Source of the DNA: Scalesia atractyloides
Lineage: Eukaryota; Streptophyta; Magnoliopsida; Asterales; Asteraceae
Length of the DNA stretch: 64,000 bases
Direction of reading: 5' to 3'
NCBI GenBank assembly: GCA_947069175.1
Contig: CAMTDV010000015.1
Location: 25,746,249-25,810,248, forward strand
The position numbers and the translations under genes were made by a program. A model generated the notes under the pieces. The model saw nothing but the letters and a program-made list of their open reading frames with translations, was not told the origin of the DNA and made no database searches. Shown here one piece after another: positions 43,896 to 54,578 of the stretch (position 1 is the stretch's first letter; every line of letters starts with the position of its first letter).

Positions 43896-46800
43896 TGTCA
43901 CACCCCGACTCGCAGCGGAAGACAATTGCGGGGTGCGGCAGACACATGGTAGTTCCTCATAACTTAAAAACGTGATAATATATTTAGAGGGAACATCGGT
44001 TACAACATCTTTAAAGTATCATATTACAACCCATAAGTTTAAGTGCGGTACTACAAGCCACTATAGCTTTTATTATGCTACAGTCCACCTACTCGAACCC
44101 TTCCATCACGCACATTCCTCATTCCTGTTTAGTTATACCTGAAATGTATGCTAGTTTTAAAAAGTGTCAGCTAAACGAGCCGGTGAGTTTCACTGGTTTG
44201 GTTTTTTCGTAGCAAAATGCTTTAACAAGTTTAATTGCACAAGTCATAGATCATAGATGGAATTACACGTGTGTACAAGTGAAACCTTGACTGTTTTAAC
44301 TGTGCTATGTCACGTTCGACACCTCAGCACGCCCAGGGCCGTGTCACCACAGACACCTCAGCCCACCGGGCCGTGTCACGCAGACACCCCCAGCCCACCA
44401 ACTGCATCACGTGCAGTTCAGCGCCCCATATCAGTTATGCCTAAAACTCCCAAAAGTACTATCCACGGCTTACGTTAATAACTTTTAGGACACGTGCAGT
44501 TGACGGTTTGCCGGCACATAGCCAGGTCGCTACAACTGGGTTTGTCAGACCAATAGTACTATTCACTGTCCACGGCTTACGTTAATAACTTGTAGTGGGT
44601 AGTTCGTGTGTTAGATAATTCACATCATCATCACAAGTTGGTACAATTATCATAGTTTGTAACATCAAATCACCCCAGAAAACAGTAAAACAGTTCAAAA
44701 GTAGGGGAGTGAGACTCACAGTGAAAGAAGTAGTCCCAAACAAAGAGTAGTCAATAAACTGGATCAACTTTAATGGCACGCATGCAAGTAGGGACTCAAA
44801 TCAGTATCTAAGTTGTTAATGGTTATAACTTGGACCTGGTTATAAGTTTTCACCCTTGATTGAGCCTATAGGACACTGTTATGGTGATGGATGTCAGGGT
44901 AGTATCAGTTTGTAGTTTGGCTTCCGGGCACCGTTTTGCGTGCCCGTCAAAGTCATATGTTTAACATGTTTGGTTAATGGTACGGGAATCCCAATAGTGT
45001 CAACATGTTGTTATTTAAGAAAGATTAACTTTTCGTTAAGGGTGTTTGGGTGTTTGGGGAGTCTAGTTTGCCCAAAATTGAGTTTCCGTTTTCACCGTCG
45101 GGGATTCTCTCGAACGGTGATGGAACACACCCAGAGTGTCCACCTTTCCCTGTAACTTCCTAGAATACCCCCGGTGTTCCACTTATAGTCACAATAGGGT
45201 TTGGTCCGTTCCCAGTTCCGGCAAGTTCGTTGTCCAGTAAACTGCCGAAATTAATTAAAAGAAGCGTTTAAAAGCCGAAAAAATCCCATTTATTTTACTT
45301 TTGTTATAAAATTCTAGAAATTTTTTTAGAAGTCTGTAATAACCTATAGATTTCACGAAAAATATTTTGGAAATTTATAAAGTTATTTTTATAACTTAAA
45401 TAATTTATTTGTAAAACAGTATTTAACCAAAAAAATTACATCGCTTATTATACGATGCCTAAAAATTCTCAAAATATTCCAGTAAGTTCCTCATATGTCC
45501 AGCAACTCCCTGCAAAAATTTGGGATTTTTCCGATTTCGTTTCACTTGGTTTCGGCTACCGAAAACTCTAAAAAATGCGGAATTTTAATCCGAATCAAAT
45601 TTCAACCAGTGGTCTCTCAAACTTCCCAGAACATTCTCTATATATTAGTTAGGGTTTCTGTAAAGTTTAGTGATTTATTGATCCCGTTTGGTATTTTTAC
45701 GAATTTCATTCCGTAAAACAGTCATAAATTCACCAAAAATCATAGAAAATTCCAAAAATTCAAAACTTTTACGTGGATATTCCTGTCAATACCCTACATC
45801 ACCATACCAAATTTCAGCTCAATCAAAGTATCACGGACCAAGTTATAGTCAAAACAATAATTGCCTATGCTAACGAAGGTTTCGGGCGATATACCTAACG
45901 CAAGCTCCGTTTCCGCGGGTTTTTCTTGAGTACAGAAGTGTGTGGGTGCTATATTCAGTACCTACACATCAAGTACAGTCCAAACATGCCATAGTCATGT
46001 CAATCAAGCCTTGTTTCACGGTTTTTCGGTTAATCGAATTTGTAAACCTTATAAAAACCACATAGAACTCGTAAAATTACCTTGATTTAGAGGAATTTTC
46101 GTGTTGATCAGCTGAGTATTCAAGGTTTTATGACAGAATTTGGTGAATAAAATGAATAAAAAAAAGAAAAAATCTATATAAAAGGGGGGGTGCAGTTCAT
46201 ATGTGGGGTACCCCTACCCCACCTTATGCTTTGTCGTGCTTCGTTTTACGTGTTAAAAGATGATGTTTATCTTCGGATTTGCGTTTAGGTTCGTTTTTGG
46301 GTCCCACACGCGTCTCTGATTTGCGAAACGGGCTCCGTTTTTCGCATTTTTAGTATCAAAAGACTCAGTTTTAAAAATTGTGCATAACCGTCAAGAAATC
46401 CGAACCCAGTTACGTTTTAATCATAAAAGCCTCGTATAATTGTTTTTAAGCTTGATTGACTGTTCCTTGCATGTTTGGTTTGTCTTTCGTTGTTTTCAAA
46501 ACGAAGGCGTTTCCCTATCCGGGAAGCTGCTTCGTTTTGCATGCCCGAGCTTTGATTAGTCTCAAGTCTTATGTCATGGTCTAAGACACATAGTTAAGAT
46601 GTTTCGTGAACTCAGAATCCTGAATAGCCCTACCAAAGGCCTAACAATCATTGTTAAATGTTTAGTGTGCTGTTAAACGGAAAGCTCCTGTTTAACACGT
46701 TGTTACAAGCTAAGGACACCAACCTCGCATCGTTGCCCCTTAATAGTGTCATGTTAACCATGATGTGCTCTCGGATTCTTCTGAGACATGAGAGATATCT

Positions 46801-46917
46801 TTTAGCATAGCACACAAGTCATGCATGTGTTTAGGGTTTTCAAACAATTAATGTATTAAGCCTGCTTTAAAGTTTAAGACCATTCAAAGTGTGTCTGCTT
46901 TCGTCACGGGTATCACA
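43896..46917 (-). repeat. Right (5') LTR of D (3022 bp)
   Basis: It is bounded by TGTCACACCCCGAC and ACGGGTATCACA. It matches the left D LTR except for the left LTR's missing outer 190 bp and several indels. It includes a partial duplication around 44456 and 44560 (both copies carry CCACGGCTTACGTTAATAAC). Confidence 0.88.
44308..44404. repeat. 32-bp GC-rich tandem repeat in right D LTR
   Basis: Three units starting at 44308, 44341 and 44373, each beginning RTGTCAC and including GACACC and CAGC. Confidence 0.8.
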
Positions 46918-47677
46918 ACATGACATTAGACATTGTTTATTGACATTGGTTTAAACAAGACATGACTTGATGATTTTTGGTAAGTGATTTAAATAACCAT
47001 ACGTGTGTAATATAATAAAGGAATGGTGGATACGACGCTGGTACTTCCTATATTTAAGTGATTTTATTATAATACATATCGTAGCGTTATCTAAACCACT
47101 TCAATAAGTACAAGACATGACATTATTTCTTACAAAACATAACATCTTTTACACAAGACATGGTTTTTATTTCAAAACAAGACATATTTTTCACAATTCA
47201 TTTTTATTGGACATTTATTCAACTATGCATCATTTCTTTTAAACATTTGATTTTCTCGTGATTTTATAAAAGAAAATACTTTATAAGGTTCATGACTACT
47301 TTTCATTAAACATCTATTTTAACTTTCTAGTCATGAATCCTCATCAATAAAACCTATGTATCTCACAGGCATTTTTATGCTGACGTACCTATTTTCACAA
47401 GTGTTTCAGGAGCTAATGTTTGAGGTTGATTCATGCAACACTTAGGATGGACTTTAGGCTTTAGTGAGTTAAAATCTACAAGACAATAATAATATTGTTG
47501 TTATTTCGCAAAGACAATTTAATTTCCGTTTTGTTTTCCTTTACTCCTAGAAAATGTAATCAAACTTAATGTTAAATACAAAACTTTAATTACCATGGTT
47601 GTTGACACAATACTTCTATTACGACACCCCCGACGTTTCTGCCACGGTTTGTTGTTTTACGCGGTCTGGGTGTGACA
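46918..47677 (+). repeat. 5' LTR of E, right part
   Basis: Plus-strand LTR sequence resuming after D. It ends CTGGGTGTGACA before a PBS, as in B and F. It has no TG start of its own, which supports its being the second half of the LTR that begins at 24476. Confidence 0.7.
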
Positions 47678-47684
47678 GAAAGAT

Positions 47685-47697
47685 TGGTATCAGAGCC
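47685..47697 (+). promoter_or_regulatory. PBS of element E
   Basis: TGGTATCAGAGCC, seven bases after the LTR end (three in B and F), so about four extra bases (GAAA) are present. Confidence 0.88.
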
Positions 47698-48272
47698 AAT
47701 GGTTATAGGGAATTAGGTTATTAGTAATGCTTTGACCTTGACTATAACCTTTCTAGGACCCTAACACAAGTTATCTTGTGTTTAGATTTTAAACAATACC
47801 ATCACCTATCCTTAGGTGATTACCAAAAACAAATCCACAAATTTCAAATTCATTTTGAAAATCAATCATCTATCCTTAGATGATTTGTTTTGGCTTTATT
47901 CCTTCCAAAGTTTTCAAAATCTCGTCAAAGCTTGGGTTTTAATAATGTGAACACATGCAATCTGGAAGGGTGGGTGCCTCTACCCTGAGTATTCTGTCTA
48001 AGGCTAGAGTGTTCGTACAAATCCACTTAATCGAACCAGTCACTCTTACCTGGGAACTCTTGGGGTTAGTGTCCACCTATAGGCTAAAGCATGTCTTCAC
48101 GAAACATTATCAATACCCATTTACTTTGATTAGTCACTGTGTGTCGTTTGTTTGTTTGATGTAACGAACAAATGACCACCATCCTTTCATTTCGTCGATA
48201 TTTATGACATCTCATTTTGACTATCCAACATTCATCTCACTCGTTTTCTCTCATGTTTTTCTCTCTTTTAGA
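47698..48272 (+). other. Leader of element E
   Basis: No coding signal. It ends with a strong 3' splice-site-like sequence, TTTTTCTCTCTTTTAG (to 48270), two bases before the gag ATG. Confidence 0.55.
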
Positions 48273-49238
48273 ATGCCTCCTCTTCGAAATGTGAATTCGG
48301 ACGCCGATATGGCAGCTTTGATAGCTCAGTAGTTTGCTGCTGTACTACCCAATCTCATAACTCAAATAAACCAAGCCAACAATAACAACAATGCACCTGC
48401 TGCATGTAACTTTAAACAGTTTAATTCGGCTAAACCTCTTAAGTTTAGTGGTTATGAGGGAGCAACTGGGCTCCTACAGTGGTTCGAGAGTCTTGAGTGT
48501 ACATTCCGTCATGTCCAATGTCCGAACGAACGAAAGGTCGAGTTTGCTTCGAGCGTATTCCAAAAGAGGGCGCTCATGTGGTGGAATGGAGTGGTGAGAG
48601 ATAAGGGTGCAGATGTTGCTATGGGTCAGACTTGGGAGGAACTTAGAGCTCTTATGATGAAAGAGTTATGCCCTTGTCACGAGCAGAGGGCACTCGAAAA
48701 TGATTTCCATAACCGGAAGCAAGACAATGGTGAACATCATGCTTATACTGATAGATACGAGGAGTTAAGCTTGCCCTATCCCACAATGGTAACGCCTTAG
48801 GATAAGGCAATAGAGAAATACATAGATGGTCTGCCAGATCCTGTCCAGGACATCGTCACTGGCAGTAACCCTACATCTGTCCGTCAAGCCATTGAGCTAG
48901 CTGCAACCCTTACTGAATCACAAGTCAAAAAGCGTAAACTCCACCGAAAGGGTGACAAGAAACCGTCTGATAAGTCTCAGAAACGCAAGGGAAACAATGT
49001 TGAAACTTCAAAGAAGTCTAGGAAGCACAAGGCTTCCAAGAACTTCGCTCTCACTATACAACCCAATCAAACTGCTCCCAACCAAACTGCTCCCAATCAG
49101 CCTGCTCAACCACCGGCCAAGAAAGAATATGTTGGCAACGCACCTTTGTGCAACAAGTGTAGCAGTCACCATCAACCACATTTACAGTGCCGCATTTGCC
49201 CTAACTGTGGGAAATCTGGTCATCTTGCAAAAACTTGA
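48273..49238 (+). pseudogene. Element E gag, with in-frame stops
   Basis: ATG 48273 (MPPLRNVNSDADMAALIAQ) was chosen because it directly follows the splice-like acceptor and fits the family start. One frame carries the whole gag, interrupted by TAG at 48330-48332, TAG at 48798-48800 and TGA at 49236-49238. Seen in it: the core FSGYEGATGLLQWFESLE, LMWWNGVVRD and TWEELRALMMKELCP, a Lys-rich basic stretch, then CNKCSSHHQ and CPNCGKSGHLAKT. The TGA replaces the last Cys of the knuckle. These are point changes in an otherwise unshifted frame. Confidence 0.85.
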
Positions 49239-50547
49239 CGTTTTGCTCCTACCCAGAATCCAGTAGCCCAAAACCCAGCTCAGCAGCCTGCACGACGTCA
49301 CTATCCACCTGGGTCTTGTTACAATTGTGGGGATCTTATCCACTACTGGAACAACTGTCCGATGTTGGAAAATGCAAACCCGGCTCGTGGACGATCATTT
49401 AACATCAATGCTAGCGAGGCTCGGGCTAACAATGAAGTAGTCAACGTTATGTTCTTTGTTAACAACCATCCTGCTTTAATTCTTTTCGATTCGGATGCCG
49501 ATAAGAGTTTTGTATCCCTAGCTTTTGAACCTTTGCTTTCCATGCCTAGAACCAAACTAGGAAAGCCTTGACAGTCGAAATAGCTAGTGGTGAACCCCTT
49601 GTTCTTGATTTTGTCATCCATGATTGCCAATTGAACCTTAACAACCATATTTTTCCCATTGACCTCGCGCCAATGCAACTCGGGAGCTTTGATATCATAG
49701 TAGGGATGGATTGGTTAACCAAACATCATGCTGAGGTGATCTGTTTTGATAAGATCGCTCGTATACCTCTTCCTGCGAGTGGAATCCTAGAAGTTCGTGG
49801 AGAAAAACCCGTTAGTAGCCTTAAACTCATGACATGTACCCAAGCCCATAAATACCTACAAAAGAATTATGTTTCCTTCTTGGCATTTATCGTAGAGGAT
49901 AAAGGCAAGGGTAAAACTATTCAGGACATCCCCGTTGTTCGGGATTACCCTGAGGTTTTTCCTGAAGAACTACCTGGTTTACCCCCAGCACGTCAAGTTG
50001 AGTTCCATATAGATCTTGTACCTGGTGCCAACCCCATAGCCAAATCCCCATACCGTCTTGCACCGTCTAAGATGCAAGAATTGTCAAAACAGCTTCAAGA
50101 GCTTTCTGACAAAGGATTTATTCATCCGAGTTTTTCACCTTGGGGCGCTCCAATCCTATTTGTGAAAAAGAAGGATGGATCCTTCCATATGTGTATCGAT
50201 TACCGTGAGCTCAACAAACTCACAATCAAGAATTGGTATCCCCTACCTCGCATTGATGATCTCTTTGACCAGCTACAGGGTGCTACCTGCTTCTCAAAGA
50301 TTGATCTACGTTCTGGGTATCATCAGCTTCGTGTTCTCGAAGAAGATATTCCCAAAACTGCTTTCCGCACTCGATACGGTCATTATGAGTTTACTATTAT
50401 GCCTTTTGGTCTTTCATGGACTTGATGAATAGGGTTTGTAAGACTTATTTGGACAAGTTCATCATTGTTTCATTGATGACATTTTGATTTACTCAAAGTC
50501 TCGAGCCGATCATGAGCAACATCTCCGTTTAACGATGGAACTCCTAA
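49239..50547 (+). pseudogene. Element E protease and RT, interrupted by element F
   Basis: A second knuckle (CYNCGDLIHYWNNC) is followed by protease with LFDSDADKSF, where the DTG catalytic triplet has become DSD. A one-base loss near 49570 shifts to the frame 49568-50425 with GMDWLTKHHAEV, RT entry SPWGAPILFVKKKDGSF, CIDYRELN and RYGHYEF. About 14-17 bases are then lost at 50415 (within the family's GLTNAPAVF motif), and one T is lost before the active site DD (about 50478). The sequence ends at CTCCTAA where F is inserted. Confidence 0.85.
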
Positions 50548-50949
50548 TGTGTGACATCCCGGGTTTTTCGGACAACTTAAACGTTATACTTGTCGAGTGA
50601 ATTATATGCTATGTATTAAATGTGTACGAGTTAGTGAATACGTGATGTGCGATTATGTGATTGTGTTAGTTATAAAATAATCATGGCAAATATGTACACG
50701 AACCGAACCGCGACACGAACCAACCTTAAACTCCTTGTGACTCTAGGAGTGAACTGAGTTCTAACCCAAACCTTAAACTATTCGGCCGCAAGATCAAACC
50801 GAACCAACCCAAGTCCTCGGCCACGAGGACAAGCCCAAACCGCAAACCCATTGCGAGAACAATTGTGAGAACAAAGATCAAACCCAAACCGACCCACCCA
50901 AGCCCTCGGCCGCAAGACACCAAACCGTGACCTTGTTGTCTCCTTGCGC

Positions 50950-50957
50950 TATATATA
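50950..50957 (+). promoter_or_regulatory. TATA box of F 5' LTR
   Basis: TATATATA followed by CACACACTCATGCATG, with AAAACCCTAA about 40 bp downstream, a common plant 5' leader motif. The copy in the 3' LTR is at 59330-59337. Confidence 0.6.
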
Positions 50958-52857
50958 CACACACTCATGCATGCTCTTTCACAACTCCAAAACCCTAATA
51001 CCTAAGAAGCCGACGGCAGCCATTGTTCATCCTCTTCGACCGCAAACAGCTTCCGCTTGTTCCATTGATCGCGAGCAGCCGATCCTTCATCCCTTCAATC
51101 GCAAACAGCCCATCTCTTCCACTTGTTCACTTCCTCGATCACAAAACAGCCTACTACTTCTTCCCAGTCGCGAACAACCTCCTTTCTCGGTCACGGATCT
51201 TCTCGGTTGCAAGCATCTTTGATCACCGGTTCCTTATCTTACTCACGGTTCGTTTACCTTATCGTTAAAAGATTAGAATTTATCATATGTTACAAGATCA
51301 TACTCGGAATACATGTGTTTTAATTTTGTTGTTTTCGGATTGAATGATTGAATGAAACGATTGTGTTGTTTTCGGATTGTTAAGGCTAGGTTGCAAGTAA
51401 TGTTTGTTTGAAATCTGAAATCATAGGTTGTATTTGTGCATAAAAACTAGAGTTATGAACTAGGGTTTGCATGGATATGTTATTAGTATTGATCTATGAC
51501 TAGGAAACCGGTTCTTGATCGCCTAGGTTAATCATATGAACGGCTTATGCGAGTTTATGATAATGATATGCTGAAACAGTTTGCTGAGTAATAGTTACAG
51601 CCGACTTCATCTGGCTGTAACTCGGTCATTAGTTGTCGAAAAACGGATTTTCTGATGTCTAGAACATAGAGATTTGAATAACGAATCTAAGGGCGCTGGA
51701 TTCATAATTTTCTGAAGTCGTTTGATATTTTTAAAGGGCCAAATAAGTTCAGTAACTAAAGCTGTGAAAATCCTGAAATTTTGTTAGTTGTTTATCGACT
51801 TGGATTTTAAAATCCGTAGGGAGTTGAGTCATGAATTTTGTACAGCAACTAGGTATGGAAATTTCCGGGCAACTCCAACTGGAATTTTGTTAGTTGGACG
51901 ATCGGTGATTTTTAAATAAATTCTTTCGTGGACTGCAGTCAGAAAGTGATAAATCTGACTGCAGCCTAGTATATTTATATTTATGGTTAAATAGTAAAGA
52001 TTTAGGACTTGGAAAATTTATATAAATTTCTACAATATAAATGGCACCTGCTGTAAAAATATTGGAATTTTTGGAACGTTGGAACTATTTTATAAAAATC
52101 CTAGAAAACAGCTGAATTATGAGTGTTAAGCTGAAATTTGATAACTTGTGATTGTGTGCACCAAATTGTTGCATGGATTGGATTATGTTCATGATAAGTT
52201 GTTTTGATCACTAGGTTCACATGAGTATACTTGCATGCATGTTTGAGTGTTAGATATGTTGTTTGTGTGTATCACTTTGTGCGTAAATTAAGTGTAGAAT
52301 TTGTATTGGTGTGATCACACACTGACTTGAAATCAATTGGTTTGTTAGGACGCGATTAGCGGTCCCATCCTTTACAACTTCTTTACTACACTAACCGAGC
52401 AAATAAAGGTGAGTTCACGGCCCCTAACTTTTTCCGGTTTTTAAACAACAGGGGGAGAAACATGTATACACTCTTCAAACTCAATCTCTTTACGTTATAC
52501 GAAATTAACGTCACATAACTATTCAGTAACTAAGTTGATGTTAATGTAATGTTATGGTCACTAAGCAGCTTTATCACTTAAGTCCTCGTCAATCTCTCGG
52601 ATCGTTAGTATTGGGTTTAATAGCGGGGGAATTATAAGTAGTACTACTGGGCCCGACAAGCCCCATCCGAGCTAGTCGCGCTAGCCGACCGGGTATGGTC
52701 AACGGGTGAATAATTTGGCCTAACTTCGCCATGGTCAGTGATAGGCCTGGCAACACGGAGGCACAACAGTCAGCTTCGATCGCGAACTCTTACGTGACAT
52801 AACTTTAGGCTAGCTACCTATATATGTTAACATTGAACTTAATTACGAAACAACTAT

Positions 52858-53021
52858 ATTATCCCGGGTGGAGGATAATGGAAACAACAGCTTATTATTC
52901 CGGGTTGGAATAATGGAAACAACAACTATATTATCCCGGGTTGAGGATAATGGAAGCAACAACTTATTATTCCGGGATTGGAATAATGGAACCAGCACGT
53001 TATCCCGGGTTAGGGATAACG
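52858..53021 (+). repeat. Five-unit 36-bp hairpin array in F 5' LTR
   Basis: The stems are ATTATCC/GGATAAT (52858, 52930), ATTATTCC/GGAATAAT (52894, 52966) and CGTTATCCC/GGGATAACG (52998). Starts are spaced 36, 36, 36 and 32 bp. GGGTT or GGGATT sits in the loops, and spacers resemble GGAAACAACA. Two stem types alternate, each fully paired. Confidence 0.92.
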
Positions 53022-53450
53022 GGGAAAATAAACTATAACCGAACAAACGAATTTATGAAAACCTGTGAACTCACTCATCTTTAATGTTGACACTTGTTTC
53101 TTTACATGTTTCTCAGGACGCTAGGAGCTCTAGGTGCACGCACATGCATTGAACAAGACATCTTTTATCGAGTCTTATTTACACATATTGTTTTGGGTTT
53201 TTCATTGTTTTGGCGTTTGTGTTGGCGCCCGCTTCACTACTTATTTTTGCTTCCGCTCAACTTTAAAAACTAATGCTTCCGCTAAAATATTGGTAACTAA
53301 TCAAGACAATATAAAATCTACGACAAATGATTTTTGTAAACGTATTATCAAATCATATAGAGTCGTTCGACGTACCAGTGTTTCAGATTCTGGTTTGTTC
53401 ACACGCCTCGCGGTAAAACTCCGCAAGTGGAAATTGAGGGTGTGACAGAT

Positions 53451-53463
53451 TGGTATCAGAGCC
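53451..53463 (+). promoter_or_regulatory. PBS of element F
   Basis: TGGTATCAGAGCC, three bases after the LTR end; initiator Met-tRNA type. Confidence 0.92.
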
Positions 53464-53652
53464 ACTAGCTATAGAGAACCAGGTTTGCATTAGAAGTAGA
53501 CCTAAACTATAGCTGAATACACGACACTAGACGTAGCTTGGCACCGAACTATTATATCTTGTTATGCAATATACCACAACTGTGTTATGTAGATTATGCC
53601 TTCATAATAAGAAATGAAAACAACTCGTAATAACTACACGACCTAACAGGCA

Positions 53653-54318
53653 ATGTCATCATCCTCATCGTCATCATCATCCGACAAACTTACGCCACCA
53701 AGAGCGCCAGGAAAGGCACCTATGGTGGAACCCTTACCATCTTATGGCGTGGAGACACGCTCAGCTGTGAGGAAAAGGCTCGCTCTGGGGGAGGAGTCGT
53801 CATCACGCCCAACCATTGATTTGCCGGTTGAACCGGTTAACCCTGTAGAAGTAGGAATTGACCTACTTAGAATCATATTACATAAACAACAAGCACAGTT
53901 AGAAAGAATGCAGGAAACCATCCTAGCACAAGGATGGATGATCCGACAACTGACAGGTAAAACCGACTCGCTCGAGGAAGAGCATCATACGAGTAAGATA
54001 GCTCGTAACACCTTAGCCAGAGATCTGTGTGCTGAGCAGATAAGAGCCGACTGGCTCGAGGACAGAGTCCTGGAAAATAGTTGGAACATTCAGGAGCTAC
54101 AGCAAAATCAAGCACCTGAACCAGCACCGGCCCCTCCAGTGCCGGTGGAGGAGGATCCGGAAGAGGATCCAGAGGAGGACCCTGAAGAGGATCCAGAGGA
54201 GGATCCAGAGGAGGATCCAGAGGAGGATCCGGAGGAGGACCCAGCTGTAGAAGCTGGAAATGCCGCGCAGGATGACGGCAACGACAGTGACTTGGGGGAT
54301 GGAGACGTAGACGACTGA
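53653..54318 (+). CDS. Leader ORF of element F, 221-aa acidic protein of unknown function
   Basis: This is an uninterrupted ORF upstream of gag, starting with a run of nine serines (MSSSSSSSSSDKLTPP). A basic patch (about residues 38-42, VRKRL) and a helical, Glu/Gln-rich middle (about residues 68-145; QAQLERMQETILAQ, LEEEHHTSKIARNTLARDL) could form a coiled coil. A Pro/Ala segment is followed by about eight EEDP-type repeats and an acidic tail (DGNDSDLGDGDVDD). I see no known domain, signal peptide or membrane segment. It is not in frame with gag and lies 260 bp before it. It is the only element ORF in the window without damage. A degraded relative precedes gag in D. It could be an accessory protein or an upstream exon. 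Confidence 0.6.
   Translation: MSSSSSSSSSDKLTPPRAPGKAPMVEPLPSYGVETRSAVRKRLALGEESSSRPTIDLPVEPVNPVEVGIDLLRIILHKQQAQLERMQETILAQGWMIRQLTGKTDSLEEEHHTSKIARNTLARDLCAEQIRADWLEDRVLENSWNIQELQQNQAPEPAPAPPVPVEEDPEEDPEEDPEEDPEEDPEEDPEEDPEEDPAVEAGNAAQDDGNDSDLGDGDVDD
54148..54243 (+). repeat. 12-bp tandem repeat encoding EEDP
   Basis: Eight units close to GAGGATCCAGAG, differing mostly at synonymous positions (GATCCA/GACCCT/GATCCG). Confidence 0.9.
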
Positions 54319-54578
54319 CACGTCTCGCTTATTTTATTTAATTCCCTTCAGTTTATTTATTTTCCCACTTGTGTTTAAACTTGAGACTTTATAGTGAATT
54401 CATATGTTTGATTTGCGCTTTTGTAAGACGTTGAAATTTCAGTTAATCAAGTATTTCTTTTGACTATTTAACATATTAAGTTGACATAACTTGATAATTA
54501 TTAAAGTACGAAGTAGGATAACTATATTGGATATATAGACTTATCGGGGTGTGTTTGTGTTGTGTTTCGAAGATCTAA

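Larger units (their letters stand above)
26151..46917 (-). mobile_element. Composite of minus-strand Tekay-type elements (D) containing a copia element
   Basis: Left to right: 3' LTR 26151-29061, IN to gag of one copy (29062-33266, minus), copia element G (33267-38985, plus), RNase H to gag of a second copy (about 38990-42226, minus), leader, PBS and 5' LTR 43896-46917. The two gag-pol copies are closely similar throughout, so they are one family. The right copy has no integrase and the left copy has no leader or own 5' LTR. The composite sits inside the 5' LTR of E. Confidence 0.8.
50548..53447 (+). repeat. 5' LTR of element F (2900 bp)
   Basis: It runs from TGTGACATCCCGGG to TTGAGGGTGTGACA. 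It contains a short inverted repeat GTCCTCG/CGAGGAC (50813-50830), a TATA box (50950), a C/T-rich leader with repeated AATCGC/AACAGCC-like words (about 51030-51180), and the 36-bp hairpin array (52858-53021). Confidence 0.92.

Noticed and set aside
52858..53021. CRISPR-like array (36-bp period)
   Set aside because: Plant LTR context, the 'spacers' are near-identical and the units are self-complementary hairpins; not CRISPR.
53000..53022. Homing-endonuclease-like site (GGGATAAC)
   Set aside because: Resemblance to the I-SceI recognition core is partial and explained by the hairpin stem.
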